Positions 26,540 through 34,883 of a stretch of DNA of 64,000 nucleotides are shown here, piece after piece (the stretch's first letter is position 1; each line of letters opens with the position of its first letter). The position numbers and the translations under genes were made by a program. This DNA comes from Mycobacterium sp. EPa45 (GTDB lineage: Bacteria > Actinomycetota > Actinomycetes > Mycobacteriales > Mycobacteriaceae): positions 2,666,001 through 2,730,000 of the forward strand of contig NZ_CP011773.1 in NCBI RefSeq assembly GCF_001021385.1, in the 5' to 3' direction. The notes beneath the pieces are model-generated. The model ran no database searches. It was not told where the DNA came from and saw nothing but the letters and a program-made list of their open reading frames with translations.

Positions 26540-27193
26540 GTGGGGCTGATATTCCGGTTGGTCGAGCTGCTGCTCGTGATCGTGCCGCTGGCCGGCGCGA
26601 TCTATGCCGCCGTGCGGGGCATCTCCGCGGTCAGACGGCAGAACGAATCGGGTGAGCACCCGCCGGCCCCACAGGTGGAAAGCCCGAAAAGCCAAGCGGC
26701 ACAATGGCGCACCGTCACCCGGGTGATCGACGAGCACAGTCGCACCGACGCCCGCTGGCTGGAGTACGAGCTCGACGCCGCCAAACTGCTCGACTTCCCG
26801 GCGATGACCGACATGCGGGATCCACTGACGGTGGCCTTTCACCGAGCCAAGCTGCGCGCGGAACTGTTGCGTCCGGGCAAGGCCGAGGACCTGCTCGACG
26901 ACCCGGAGGCCGCGCGACAGTACCTCGACGCCGTCGAGGCGTACGTCACGGCATTCGAGGCCGCCGAGAACGAGGCGCGGCGTCGCCGGCGTGGTGACTT
27001 CTCCCGGGAAGACCAGCAGCGGATGAGCCGCGCACAGAGCCTGCTTCGCGTCGCCGCCGACCGCGGTGCCACCCCGCAGGAGCGCGAACGGGCCTACGAC
27101 CTGGCTCGCGGCGAGCTCGACGGGCTGCTCGTCCTGCCGGACCGGACCACGGCAGCACTCGAACGCGGCATCGCCGGGGAGCTCGACGACTGA
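26540..27193 (+). CDS. Membrane-anchored protein of unknown function (Rv2574-like)
   Basis: This 217-residue protein has one N-terminal helix (VGLIFRLVELLLVIVPLAGAIYAAV). A long cytoplasmic part follows, rich in Arg, Glu and Ala and strongly helical. Around residues 120-190 (ARQYLDAVEAYVTAFEAAENEARRRRRGDF and onwards) it is probably coiled-coil. No enzyme motif is visible. The position after the ketopantoate-reductase-like gene matches Rv2574 next to Rv2573. The start is GTG at 26540, 20 bp after the previous stop, so the two are likely co-transcribed. Confidence 0.7.
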   Translation: MGLIFRLVELLLVIVPLAGAIYAAVRGISAVRRQNESGEHPPAPQVESPKSQAAQWRTVTRVIDEHSRTDARWLEYELDAAKLLDFPAMTDMRDPLTVAFHRAKLRAELLRPGKAEDLLDDPEAARQYLDAVEAYVTAFEAAENEARRRRRGDFSREDQQRMSRAQSLLRVAADRGATPQERERAYDLARGELDGLLVLPDRTTAALERGIAGELDD

Positions 27194-27217
27194 CGCGCTC
27201 TTGACAGGTCGTCGAAC

Positions 27218-28252
27218 ATGCGTTCGAATAGAGCGGTGCGATGGAGCGGCCAGGGGATAGCGGTCGACGACGGAGCTTTGCCCGGCCTGCAGCGCATCGG
27301 CTTCGTGCGCAGTGTCCGCACTCCGCAATTCGAAGGCATCACGTTCCATGAGGTGCTGTGCAAGTCGGCGCTGAACAAGATCCCGGCCGCCTCGATGCTG
27401 CCGTTCACCTATACCGTCAACGGTTATCGCGGGTGCGCGCATGCTTGCCGGTACTGCTTCGCCCGGCCCACCCACGAGTACCTCGAACTCGATCCGGGCG
27501 CCGACTTCGACAGCCAGATCGTGGTCAAGACCAACATCGTCGACGTGCTTCGCCGGGAACTGGGCCGCCCGTCATGGCGCAGGGGCACCGTCGCCCTCGG
27601 CACCAACACCGACCCGTACCAGCGGGCTGAGGGTCGCTATGCGCTGATGCCGGGCATCATCGCAGCGCTGGCCGATGCGGGCACCCCGATGTCGATCCTC
27701 ACCAAGGGCACGTTGTTGCGTCGAGATCTGGACCTGATCGCCGTTGCCGCACAACAGGTTTCGGTGTCGGTGGCGATCTCGCTGGCCGTCGGCGACCCCG
27801 ATCTGCACCGTGATGTCGAACCGGGCACCCCGTCCCCGCAGGCGCGGCTCGGGTTGATCGCCGCCGTGCGTGACGCTGGGCTGGACTGCCATGTGATGGT
27901 CGCGCCGGTGCTGCCGTATCTGACGGACTCCGTCGAGCACCTCGACACCCTGCTCGGCCAGATCGCCGCGGCCGGCGCGACCGGTGTCACGGTGTTCGGT
28001 CTGCACTTGCGCAGCTCGACGCGTGGTGTGTTCATGAGCTGGCTGGCCCGCTCCCATCCCGAACTCGTTGCCCCCTACCGGCAGTTGTACCGGCGCGGGG
28101 CCTACCTGCCCGCCGACTATCGAGACATGTTGCGGCAGCGGGCCGCACCGCTGGTGGCCAAGCACAAGCTAGGCGGCGATCGCCGCTTCTTTACCCCACC
28201 TGCGCCACCGAACCCCGTCGTGCAGCCGGAGCCGCAGCCGACATTGTTCTAA
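27218..28252 (+). CDS. Radical SAM protein, Rv2578c family
   Basis: This 344-residue protein binds a 4Fe-4S cluster through GCAHACRYC (CxxxCxxC near residues 75-82), the radical SAM signature. The TIM-barrel core follows with LGTNTDPYQRAEG, SILTKGTLL and GLHLRSSTRG. The overall type is the SplB-like/archaeal 'Rv2578c family' group. SplB repairs spore photoproducts, but these homologues in non-sporulating bacteria have no proven role; DNA repair or RNA/peptide modification are both open. The start is ATG at 27218. The tail is Pro-rich. The next gene begins at the base after the stop. Confidence 0.85.
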   Translation: MRSNRAVRWSGQGIAVDDGALPGLQRIGFVRSVRTPQFEGITFHEVLCKSALNKIPAASMLPFTYTVNGYRGCAHACRYCFARPTHEYLELDPGADFDSQIVVKTNIVDVLRRELGRPSWRRGTVALGTNTDPYQRAEGRYALMPGIIAALADAGTPMSILTKGTLLRRDLDLIAVAAQQVSVSVAISLAVGDPDLHRDVEPGTPSPQARLGLIAAVRDAGLDCHVMVAPVLPYLTDSVEHLDTLLGQIAAAGATGVTVFGLHLRSSTRGVFMSWLARSHPELVAPYRQLYRRGAYLPADYRDMLRQRAAPLVAKHKLGGDRRFFTPPAPPNPVVQPEPQPTLF

Positions 28253-29557
28253 GTGCCTCGGATGTACGGTGATTCAGTGACACACCGGGTCCTGGAAGCC
28301 AGTTGCGGACCATTACTGGTCGACGACGACGGCCTCCTGCTCCATGCGCGCGGGATCGTCTATGCCACCGCTGAGCGATTCACCGCGCCCATCCTTGCGC
28401 CGCCGCACACCCACGTACACGACGCCACGCAGCGAGGCGCGGCATGTCCGCAGCTGCCGTCCCGCTTGAATTTCGTCACCGGGCCCGTCATCGACCAACT
28501 TCGGCGTAGCGAGGCGTGTCAGGTACTCAGCATCACGGCGCCGAGCGACGCCGACAACCTTCCGGTGATGGTGTGGTTCCACGGCGGGGCCTACATGTCG
28601 GGAAGCGGTGAGGCGCCCAAGTATGACCCCAACCTCCTGGTCGCAGAGGGCCGCGTCGTGGTCGTGCGGGTCACCTACCGGCTCGGCATCTTCGGTTACC
28701 TCAACCCGTGCGCAGACGGAGACGAAAACCTGGGATTGCGCGACCAAATCGCTGCGCTCCGTTGGGTTCACCAGCACATCGCGGCCTTCGGGGGCGACCC
28801 GTCGCAGGTCACGATTTTCGGTCAGTCGGCGGGCGGCGACTCGGTGTACTCGCTGATTCTCAGCGCGGACACGACCGGCCTGTTCCACCGGGCCATCATC
28901 CAAAGCGCTCCACTCGGCCTGCTGTCGGGCCGAGAGCCGATGACGGCGGCGATGCGGCAGGCGGTCGCCGATGCGCTCGGTGACGTCGCGCCGGCAGACG
29001 CCAGCGTGGAGACGCTGCTCGACGCGCAAACCGCCGCTGCGACAGCCGCACAGGGCTTCGGCCTGAGCGGCGGACTGCCGTACGCACCCATCGCCGGTCT
29101 GGATCCACTGCCCGATACACACCGTCGCCTCGGTGACACGGCGCCACACGTCGAGATCCTCGTCGGGTACACCCGCAACGATGCCGGTCCGTTTCTCGCG
29201 ATGAACCCGCACACCCGCAGACTTCAGCGGGCCGGCTTGGCCCGCGCCGCCGGTGCCGTCATGACGCGGCGCATCTTCGGCCAACCGGCGCGCGAACTGG
29301 CCACGACCTGGACGGCACACGGCGGCAACGCCGGGACCTATCGGGTCGACTGGTCACCGCCCGGTGCGCCACTGAGCGCCTGCCACTGCATCGAACTGCC
29401 GCTGTTGTTCGAGTCCGAATGCTGGGCTGACGCGCCGATGCTCGGCCCGGCAACCAACGCGATCGACAGGGCACTGGCGCGTCGCGTGCGCGGCTACTGG
29501 TCGGCATTCGCCCACGACGGCATCGCGGGACTCGGCACGTCGCACCTGCGAGTGTGA
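28253..29557 (+). CDS. Carboxylesterase type B, shortened
   Basis: This alpha/beta-hydrolase of 434 residues uses the first GTG (28253); a GTG at 28277 would give 426. It shows the type B esterase landmarks VMVWFHGGAYMSGSG (oxyanion hole), VRVTYRLGIFGYL, NLGLRDQIAALRWVHQHIAAFGGDP and the nucleophile elbow FGQSAGGDSV with Ser192. Gln replaces the usual Glu before Ser. YTRNDAGPFL stands where GTNxDEG is normal, and the CHCIELPLLF His is present. It is shorter than the usual 490-530 residues at both ends. The substrate is unknown; a short-chain ester or lipid ester hydrolase is plausible. Confidence 0.85.
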   Translation: MPRMYGDSVTHRVLEASCGPLLVDDDGLLLHARGIVYATAERFTAPILAPPHTHVHDATQRGAACPQLPSRLNFVTGPVIDQLRRSEACQVLSITAPSDADNLPVMVWFHGGAYMSGSGEAPKYDPNLLVAEGRVVVVRVTYRLGIFGYLNPCADGDENLGLRDQIAALRWVHQHIAAFGGDPSQVTIFGQSAGGDSVYSLILSADTTGLFHRAIIQSAPLGLLSGREPMTAAMRQAVADALGDVAPADASVETLLDAQTAAATAAQGFGLSGGLPYAPIAGLDPLPDTHRRLGDTAPHVEILVGYTRNDAGPFLAMNPHTRRLQRAGLARAAGAVMTRRIFGQPARELATTWTAHGGNAGTYRVDWSPPGAPLSACHCIELPLLFESECWADAPMLGPATNAIDRALARRVRGYWSAFAHDGIAGLGTSHLRV

Positions 29558-29569
29558 AGTCGTTTACGT

Positions 29570-30832
29570 CTAGGTGCGGCCGCGCTTGACCTGATTGAAC
29601 GGCACACCTTTGTCGGCGGCGAATTCGCGCGGGCACTCGAGAATGCGTTCGCTGATCACGTTGCGAGCCATCTCGCTGCTGCCGCCGCCCAGCGAGCCGG
29701 TCTGCCGCGACAGATACCGCACGCCGATGAGGTCCAGCAGGCCGGACAACTCCTCGCCTTCGTCGACCACCCCTGCGGTCCCGGCGATCGCCAGGGCGGT
29801 GTCGACCTCTAATTCGGTTGTCTCAGCGTGGAACAGCCGGATCAACGTGCCGGCGTTGGGTGGCAGCGAACCGTTGCCGATCGCGTTGCCCACATGGTCG
29901 ATCAGCTGGTTCTTGACGATCCGGCGGGCCAACGCCCGACCGACGAGTTCTTGTACCGCCGGGTCGTCTCCGTGCCCGGTGAGTTCGGCGTACGCGACGT
30001 GGTCCGGCGGCATCTCCTCGGCGTTGTCGGAGTCGGTGCCGCTGGCGAACTCCGAGCCGCCGCCGACCGCGCGACGCTCGTGGTGCAGCTGCCGGGACGC
30101 CACTTCCCAACCGTTGTTGACTTCGCCGACGACAGCGTCGTCACCCAGTTCGAGGCCGTCGAAGAACTCTTCACAGAATTCTTCGTTGCCGTTGACCTCT
30201 TTGATCCGGCGCATCGTGATGCCGGGTGAGTTCAAGGGCACCAGGAACATGGTCAGGCCCTGATGTTTGGGTACGGTCCAGTCCGTGCGGGCCAGCATCA
30301 GGCCGTAGTCGGCGGCGAATGCGCTGGTGCTCCAGGTCTTGGCGCCGTTGATGATCCACTTGTCGCCGACGCGGTCGGCCCTGGTGATGACGCCGGCGAG
30401 GTCGGAGCCACCGCTGGGTTCACTCAGGAGCTGGCACAGGATCTCGTCGCCACGGATCGCGGCCGAAATGCGCTCGCGTTTCTGGCTTTCAGTGCCCATG
30501 TCAAGAATGGTCGCCGCGCAGATGGTCAACGATGGCACGTTGAGGATCAGCGGCATCTCATAGCCGCGGCACTCGGCGGTGAACGCCTTCTGATAGGCCA
30601 GCGGCAGTCCTTGACCCCCGTACTCGCGAGGGAAGCAGATGCCGGCGAAACCACCCTCGTACACGCGCTTCTGCAATTCCTTGGCACGGTCCCACGAGGA
30701 CTGGACGGCGCGCAGGGCGACCGGCAGGTTGTCGGGATCGACCCGCGGCATATTGTCCGCCAGCCACGCGCGGGCGCGGGCGGCGAAATCTTCGACCGAT
30801 TCGGTGGCGGTGGGAACCGCGGTTTCGGTCAT
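29570..30832 (-). CDS. Acyl-CoA dehydrogenase, alpha-type partner
   Basis: This 420-residue FadE-type flavoenzyme starts at the ATG at 30832 (MTETAVPTAT), overlapping the upstream FadE stop (ATGA). It contains the acyl-CoA dehydrogenase core: FPREYGGQGLPLAYQKAFTAE, CQLLSEPSGGSDLAGVITRA and WIINGAKTWSTSAFAADYGL, with a C-terminal GSLGGGSSEMARNVISERIL. The usual GTSEIQ stretch is replaced by GGSSEMAR. Two adjacent, dissimilar FadE genes often encode one alpha2-beta2 enzyme in mycobacteria, as in the ChsE steroid side-chain enzymes. That is the likely case here. Confidence 0.88.
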   Translation of the reverse strand: MTETAVPTATESVEDFAARARAWLADNMPRVDPDNLPVALRAVQSSWDRAKELQKRVYEGGFAGICFPREYGGQGLPLAYQKAFTAECRGYEMPLILNVPSLTICAATILDMGTESQKRERISAAIRGDEILCQLLSEPSGGSDLAGVITRADRVGDKWIINGAKTWSTSAFAADYGLMLARTDWTVPKHQGLTMFLVPLNSPGITMRRIKEVNGNEEFCEEFFDGLELGDDAVVGEVNNGWEVASRQLHHERRAVGGGSEFASGTDSDNAEEMPPDHVAYAELTGHGDDPAVQELVGRALARRIVKNQLIDHVGNAIGNGSLPPNAGTLIRLFHAETTELEVDTALAIAGTAGVVDEGEELSGLLDLIGVRYLSRQTGSLGGGSSEMARNVISERILECPREFAADKGVPFNQVKRGRT

Positions 30833-31968
30833 GCCGAAGCCTCCTGTCGAAAGGTCTTGGCACTCAACGCGTATATTGCACGGTGGTGCTCCTCGGGAGA
30901 GCCATACAGCGCGCGGTACAGCGTGGCGCGGCGCAGGAACAAGTGCAGATCGTGCTCCCAGGTGACACCGATTCCGCCGTGCAACTGCACGCAATCCTGC
31001 AGCATCACCGGAGCGCGTTCGGCCACATAGGCTTTGGCGACGCTGACCAGCATGGGGGCGTCAGCAGAGCGGGCCGACACGGCGGCCACCGCACCGGAGG
31101 TGGTCCCTCGGCACGCCTCGAACCACATCTTCATATCGGCGAGCCGATGCTTGAGTGCCTGGTAGGACGCCAGCGGCCTGCCGAAACTGTGGCGATCGAA
31201 CATCCACTGGGTGGTCATCGACAGCACGGTGTCCAGGATCCCGACGATCTCCGCGCATTGCAGCACCAGGGCGACCTGCCGTTGCCGCTCGATGATCGCC
31301 GGAGTTTGCGCGGCATCGCCGAGCGCGGCGGACTCGTCGACTTCGGCGCCGTCGAATTCGACTCGGGCATAACGCTTCACCATGTCGACGGAGCGCTGCT
31401 CGGTGACCGTGGCGCGATCGGCGGGCACCAGAAACTGCCGGGGTGCACCGTCACAGTCGGCCACCACCAGGAAGATTCCGGCTTCGGTGCCCGCTTCGAC
31501 TCGGTCCTTGACCCCATCGATGCGGTAGCCGGATTCGGTGCGCGTCGCGGTCACGCCCGGGTGCAGAGGGGACAGCGGCCGGCGCGGCTCATACACTGCC
31601 CAGGACGCCACCAGTTCACCCGAGACCAGCGCTTCGATGGTGTCTTCGTGTCCGTCCGGCGCCTCGACCAGACCTGCCAGCACGATGCTGACCGGATGCA
31701 GCGGACCCGGTGCCACGCTGTGTCCGATCTGTTCGGCGACCAAGGCCAGGTCGGCCAGGCCGTCACCCGAAACACTGCCGCCGCCAAGCTCTTCGGGAAC
31801 CAGCAGGCTGGCCCAGCCGAGCTCGGCAGCCCGCTGCCACCATGCGCTGTCGAACGACGTGTCCGCGGCGTGCAACTCGCGGACCCGGCTCAGCGACGCT
31901 TCCTTTTCCAGGAAGGCCTGCGTGGTCGAGGCGAACAGCAGTTGTTCGGGGGAGGAGACGTCCGTCAT
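30829..31968 (-). CDS. Acyl-CoA dehydrogenase, beta-type partner
   Basis: This 379-residue FadE-type protein starts at the ATG at 31968 (MTDVSSPEQL), overlapping the amidohydrolase stop by 4 bp. It has an N-terminal helical domain (LGWASLLVPEELGGGSVSGDG), a weakened middle beta domain, and a C-terminal helix set with FDRHSFGRPLASYQALKHRLADM and QLHGGIGVTWEHDLHLFLRR. The latter matches FAD-contact segments, while the front half of the flavin site is weak. This pattern fits the second subunit of heteromeric mycobacterial acyl-CoA dehydrogenases. It is translated with its partner and with the amidohydrolase under the TetR site at 33228. Confidence 0.85.
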   Translation of the reverse strand: MTDVSSPEQLLFASTTQAFLEKEASLSRVRELHAADTSFDSAWWQRAAELGWASLLVPEELGGGSVSGDGLADLALVAEQIGHSVAPGPLHPVSIVLAGLVEAPDGHEDTIEALVSGELVASWAVYEPRRPLSPLHPGVTATRTESGYRIDGVKDRVEAGTEAGIFLVVADCDGAPRQFLVPADRATVTEQRSVDMVKRYARVEFDGAEVDESAALGDAAQTPAIIERQRQVALVLQCAEIVGILDTVLSMTTQWMFDRHSFGRPLASYQALKHRLADMKMWFEACRGTTSGAVAAVSARSADAPMLVSVAKAYVAERAPVMLQDCVQLHGGIGVTWEHDLHLFLRRATLYRALYGSPEEHHRAIYALSAKTFRQEASA

Positions 31969-33194
31969 GCGATGACGAGCGCGGGAACGTCGGGCTTGTG
32001 GACTGACTCGTTGGGCACCTTGAACAGGTCGACCAGGTTGCCGCCCATGACCTTTCGCTGCTCCTCCTCGGTCAACCCCTGGGCCGCCAGGTCGTCGACG
32101 AGGTTGATCGGATCGGCCAGGCCTTCGGGATGCGGCCAGTCCGAGCCGAAGATGATGCGGTCGACACCGCACAGCTCCGACATCTTCTTGAAGTCGTCCT
32201 CCCAGAACGGCGCCACGTAGACGGCCCGCTTGAACGCCTCGATCGGGTCCTCGGGGAATTCCTGCGGCATCTTCGAGTAGACGTCCTTGAACTGGTAGAA
32301 CAGGTACGGCACCCAGGATGCGCCGTTTTCGATCGACAGGATGCGCAGATCCGGGTTGCGGGTCAGCGCTCCGTGGCACACCAGTGCCGCCATGGTGTCC
32401 TCGATCGGCCGCTTGCCCATCGATACCATCCGGAACGCCGTCGGCTTGAACGGCAGGAACTCGTCGGCGGGCTCCCAGTCGTTGAGGTAGGCGGCGTAGC
32501 CGCTGTCGGAGGCGTGCATGCACACCGGGATGCCGGCCTTGACGCACGCGTCCCAGAACGGATCGAACTCGGGCAGGCCGAGCGAGCGGGTGCCGCGGTA
32601 GCCCGGCACCGGAGCCGGCCGGACGAGCACCGTCTTGGCGCCGCGTTCCAGGCACCATTCGAGTTCTTCCAGAGCCCGATCGACGACGGCCAGGTCGATG
32701 ACCGGGGTCGAGAAGATCCGGCCTTCGTAGTTGAACTGCCACGTCTCGTACATCCACTGGTTCAGCGCGTGGATGATGTCCAGGATCAGGTCGGGATCGT
32801 CCTTGAGCCGCTCCTCGACCAGGCTGGCCAGCGTCGGGAACATGATCGTGTAGTCCAGGCCCAGCCCGTCGAGCACCTCGAGACGAGCCTCGGGGTTTCG
32901 GAAGGCGGGGATGGCCTTCATCGGCTTGCCCATGATCTCGCGGAAGCTCTTGCCGCCGCTGCCGTGTTTGAAGTATTCCTCCTGCGCCCCGGGGCGGGCG
33001 ACGACCTCGAAGGTCGGGTTGGGGATGTAGTCGCTGATCGTGTTGCGCACGACGATCTTGGTACGGCCGTGGACGTCGATGTAGTCGATGACGCCCTTGC
33101 GGTTGTCCGGCAGGAATTGCGTCAGCGCTTCCTTCGGCTCGTAGAAGTGATTGTCGGCGTCGAATACCGGATAGGGAAGCTCGCGCGAGGGCAT
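31965..33194 (-). CDS. Amidohydrolase 2 family metal-dependent hydrolase/decarboxylase
   Basis: This 409-residue TIM-barrel enzyme has the N-terminal metal site in VFDADNHFYEP (DxxxH form), a His in VCMHASDSGY and the C-terminal IIFGSDWPHPEGL with the metal-binding Asp. This is the ACMSD/gamma-resorcylate decarboxylase branch (amidohydrolase 2), whose members hydrolyse or decarboxylate aromatic or cyclic acids. Mycobacteria have many such genes next to FadE genes. It is the first gene of the amidohydrolase-FadE-FadE operon. The gap upstream holds the palindromic operator at 33228-33242, 33 bp before the ATG. Confidence 0.85.
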   Translation of the reverse strand: MPSRELPYPVFDADNHFYEPKEALTQFLPDNRKGVIDYIDVHGRTKIVVRNTISDYIPNPTFEVVARPGAQEEYFKHGSGGKSFREIMGKPMKAIPAFRNPEARLEVLDGLGLDYTIMFPTLASLVEERLKDDPDLILDIIHALNQWMYETWQFNYEGRIFSTPVIDLAVVDRALEELEWCLERGAKTVLVRPAPVPGYRGTRSLGLPEFDPFWDACVKAGIPVCMHASDSGYAAYLNDWEPADEFLPFKPTAFRMVSMGKRPIEDTMAALVCHGALTRNPDLRILSIENGASWVPYLFYQFKDVYSKMPQEFPEDPIEAFKRAVYVAPFWEDDFKKMSELCGVDRIIFGSDWPHPEGLADPINLVDDLAAQGLTEEEQRKVMGGNLVDLFKVPNESVHKPDVPALVIA

Positions 33195-33225
33195 GTCCGC
33201 CTCCAGAGAGTCTGATTGGTTGATA

Positions 33226-33242
33226 ACGGTAATGACGTTACC
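33226..33242. promoter_or_regulatory. Putative TetR operator before the amidohydrolase operon
   Basis: ACGGTAATGACGTTACC lies 32 bp upstream of the amidohydrolase start. Its 33228-33242 part is a palindrome, GGTAA-TGACG-TTACC, with perfect 5-bp arms. A second copy matching 15 of 17 bases lies between the TetR gene and its divergent neighbour, at 33952-33968. Two copies flanking the regulator gene strongly suggest that it is the TetR binding site. Binding is inferred. Confidence 0.65.
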
Positions 33243-33301
33243 ACGATGGTAGCTGGGTAAACAGCTCGGGCCGAAAAGGTCTATCTACCAGGTGAAAAGA
33301 G

Positions 33302-33922
33302 TCAGGGCAGCAGGCCGCGCACGCAGAAGTCGTAAATGTGCGCCCCGTCGATGGGCACGCCGTTGAGTTCGGCGCCGAGGCTGCGCAACCGCATCGCGCC
33401 GAGCACCGCCTGCATGATGAGCGCGGCTGTGGTCTCTGCCTGAAGGTCGGGTCGGAACGTCCCTTCGGAGATTCCGCGGTTCAGGATGTCGCCGATCAGC
33501 TGGTGCAGCGGCGAGAGCACCCGGGAGTACTCCGTGGGCAGCGACTCGGCGAGGTGATCGTTGTAGTAGGTCAGGCCGCGGTTGATGCTGTCCTGCTTGG
33601 TGGATTCGGCCGGCGTGCAGATCCGATCGATCAGCACCCGCATCGCCTCGGCGGCAGGCAGGTCGTCGGTCTCTTTGCGCCAGTGCTTGGTCGACTCCGC
33701 CATGATCGTGTCGATCAACGCCAGCAGCAGCTCATCCTTGGTGGAAAAGTGCTGGTAGAACGAGCGTAGCGATGTCTTCGAGCGCTCGACGACCTCGAGG
33801 ACGGTGAAGTCCGTACGGCCCGTCTCGGCCAGGATCGACAGCGCCGAGCGCATGAAGCGGCTCTCCCTGGAGTCGGGATCGGCGCGCACCGCCTCGGGTG
33901 ATCGTTCGTTGGCCTTGGCCAT
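33302..33922 (-). CDS. TetR-family transcriptional regulator
   Basis: This 206-residue repressor-type protein has an N-terminal helix-turn-helix (FTVLEVVERSKTSLRSFYQHF, with the usual YxHF-KDELL continuation near residues 55-70). A helical ligand domain contains LADISILNRG-like segments, and the protein ends HIYDFCVRGLLP. It lies between the amidohydrolase-FadE operon (same strand, downstream) and a divergent thioesterase gene, and both upstream regions carry the shared operator motif. The likely ligand is an acyl-CoA or related pathway intermediate; this is inference from the genes it flanks. The ATG start at 33922 lies 30 bp from the second operator copy. Confidence 0.9.
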   Translation of the reverse strand: MAKANERSPEAVRADPDSRESRFMRSALSILAETGRTDFTVLEVVERSKTSLRSFYQHFSTKDELLLALIDTIMAESTKHWRKETDDLPAAEAMRVLIDRICTPAESTKQDSINRGLTYYNDHLAESLPTEYSRVLSPLHQLIGDILNRGISEGTFRPDLQAETTAALIMQAVLGAMRLRSLGAELNGVPIDGAHIYDFCVRGLLP

Positions 33923-33951
33923 CGGGTCAGCTTATCGGTCGGGTTACAGTG

Positions 33952-33968
33952 ACGAGAATGACGTTACC
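33952..33968. promoter_or_regulatory. Putative TetR operator between TetR and thioesterase genes
   Basis: ACGAGAATGACGTTACC matches the site at 33226-33242 in 15 of 17 bases, with 12 identical in a row (AATGACGTTACC, 33957-33968). It is centred in the 75-bp divergent gap and is about 30 bp from each start codon. One bound repressor could control both the tetR gene and the thioesterase. A GGTTAC at 33942-33947 may form a wider inverted arm with GTTACC. Confidence 0.6.
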
Positions 33969-33997
33969 GTCTTGGAATGCGACAAGGTGAGGAACAG

Positions 33998-34876
33998 ATG
34001 ACGGACACCGTTGGAAACCACTGGACAGTGGCGCGCCTGCTTGAACTCTTCGACGTCGAAGCCGAGAGCCAGGACCGCTACATCGCTCCGACCGGTATTG
34101 CCGACGCCGACGAGCGGCAGGTCGTCGAGGGCACCCAGGTGCTCGCGCAGGTGATCGTCGCGGCAGCAAAGCGCTTCGGCGGCAAGTCGATTCGCTCGGT
34201 GCACAGTGTGTTCGCCCGCGCGGTCCTGGTGGGTCCGCCGGTCATCCTGGACATCGACGTCGTCTCCGAGGGGCGCTCCACGGCGTCGGCGATCATCACC
34301 GCGTCGCAGAACGACAAGCGCTGCATGACGTTCACGGTGCTGGCCGACGTGCCTACCCCCGACGTGATCCGCCACCACCTGCCGCGCCCCGAGGTGGCCG
34401 GCCCGGCCGATGCCAACGTCTGCGAAATGCCCATGGGCGGACGGCAGGTCAAGCTCGTCGACGTCATCGACATCAACAGCCCCGACGAGGTCGGGCCGCC
34501 GGAGGTCTACGCCTGGCTGCACTACGATCCGATCCCGTCGCGCGACGAGCTGGCCAAGGCTCTGGTCGCCTACTTCACCGGCCATCTCGGCATCTCGACG
34601 ACGATGCGTGCGCACGAAGGCATCGGCACGGCCCAGTCGCACTTCACCGTGTCGACCGCGCCGATGACCGTCACGGTGAGCTTCCACGAACCGGTCAGCT
34701 GGAGCGGCTGGCTGCTCTACACCCACGAGAGCACGCAGGTCGGCGCCGGCATGTCGTACATCCGCGGCGCGGTGCACACCGAGGAGGGCGAGCTGATCGC
34801 GTCGTTCACTCAGGATGCGTTGATCCGGCCGCTGCGGACGACCGACAACGCCATCGCCGCGGAAGCACGGATCTAG
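33998..34876 (+). CDS. Acyl-CoA thioesterase II (TesB-like)
   Basis: This 292-residue double hot-dog thioesterase starts at the ATG at 33998 (MTDTVGNHWT), preceded by GGTGAGGA; an ATG at 33977 is an alternative. N-terminal hot-dog: LLELFDVEAESQDRYIAP, VEGTQVLAQVIVAAAKRFGGKSIRSVHSVFARA, with the Q-containing helix. C-terminal hot-dog: ISTTMRAHEGIGTAQSHFTV and SGWLLYTHESTQVGAGMSYIRG, where Asp/Gln/Thr-type catalytic residues lie. TesB enzymes release free acids from acyl-CoA in the cytosol. It is divergent from tetR and shares its operator, so it probably belongs to the same acyl-CoA regulon. Confidence 0.85.
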   Translation: MTDTVGNHWTVARLLELFDVEAESQDRYIAPTGIADADERQVVEGTQVLAQVIVAAAKRFGGKSIRSVHSVFARAVLVGPPVILDIDVVSEGRSTASAIITASQNDKRCMTFTVLADVPTPDVIRHHLPRPEVAGPADANVCEMPMGGRQVKLVDVIDINSPDEVGPPEVYAWLHYDPIPSRDELAKALVAYFTGHLGISTTMRAHEGIGTAQSHFTVSTAPMTVTVSFHEPVSWSGWLLYTHESTQVGAGMSYIRGAVHTEEGELIASFTQDALIRPLRTTDNAIAAEARI

Positions 34877-34883
34877 TCCGCCG

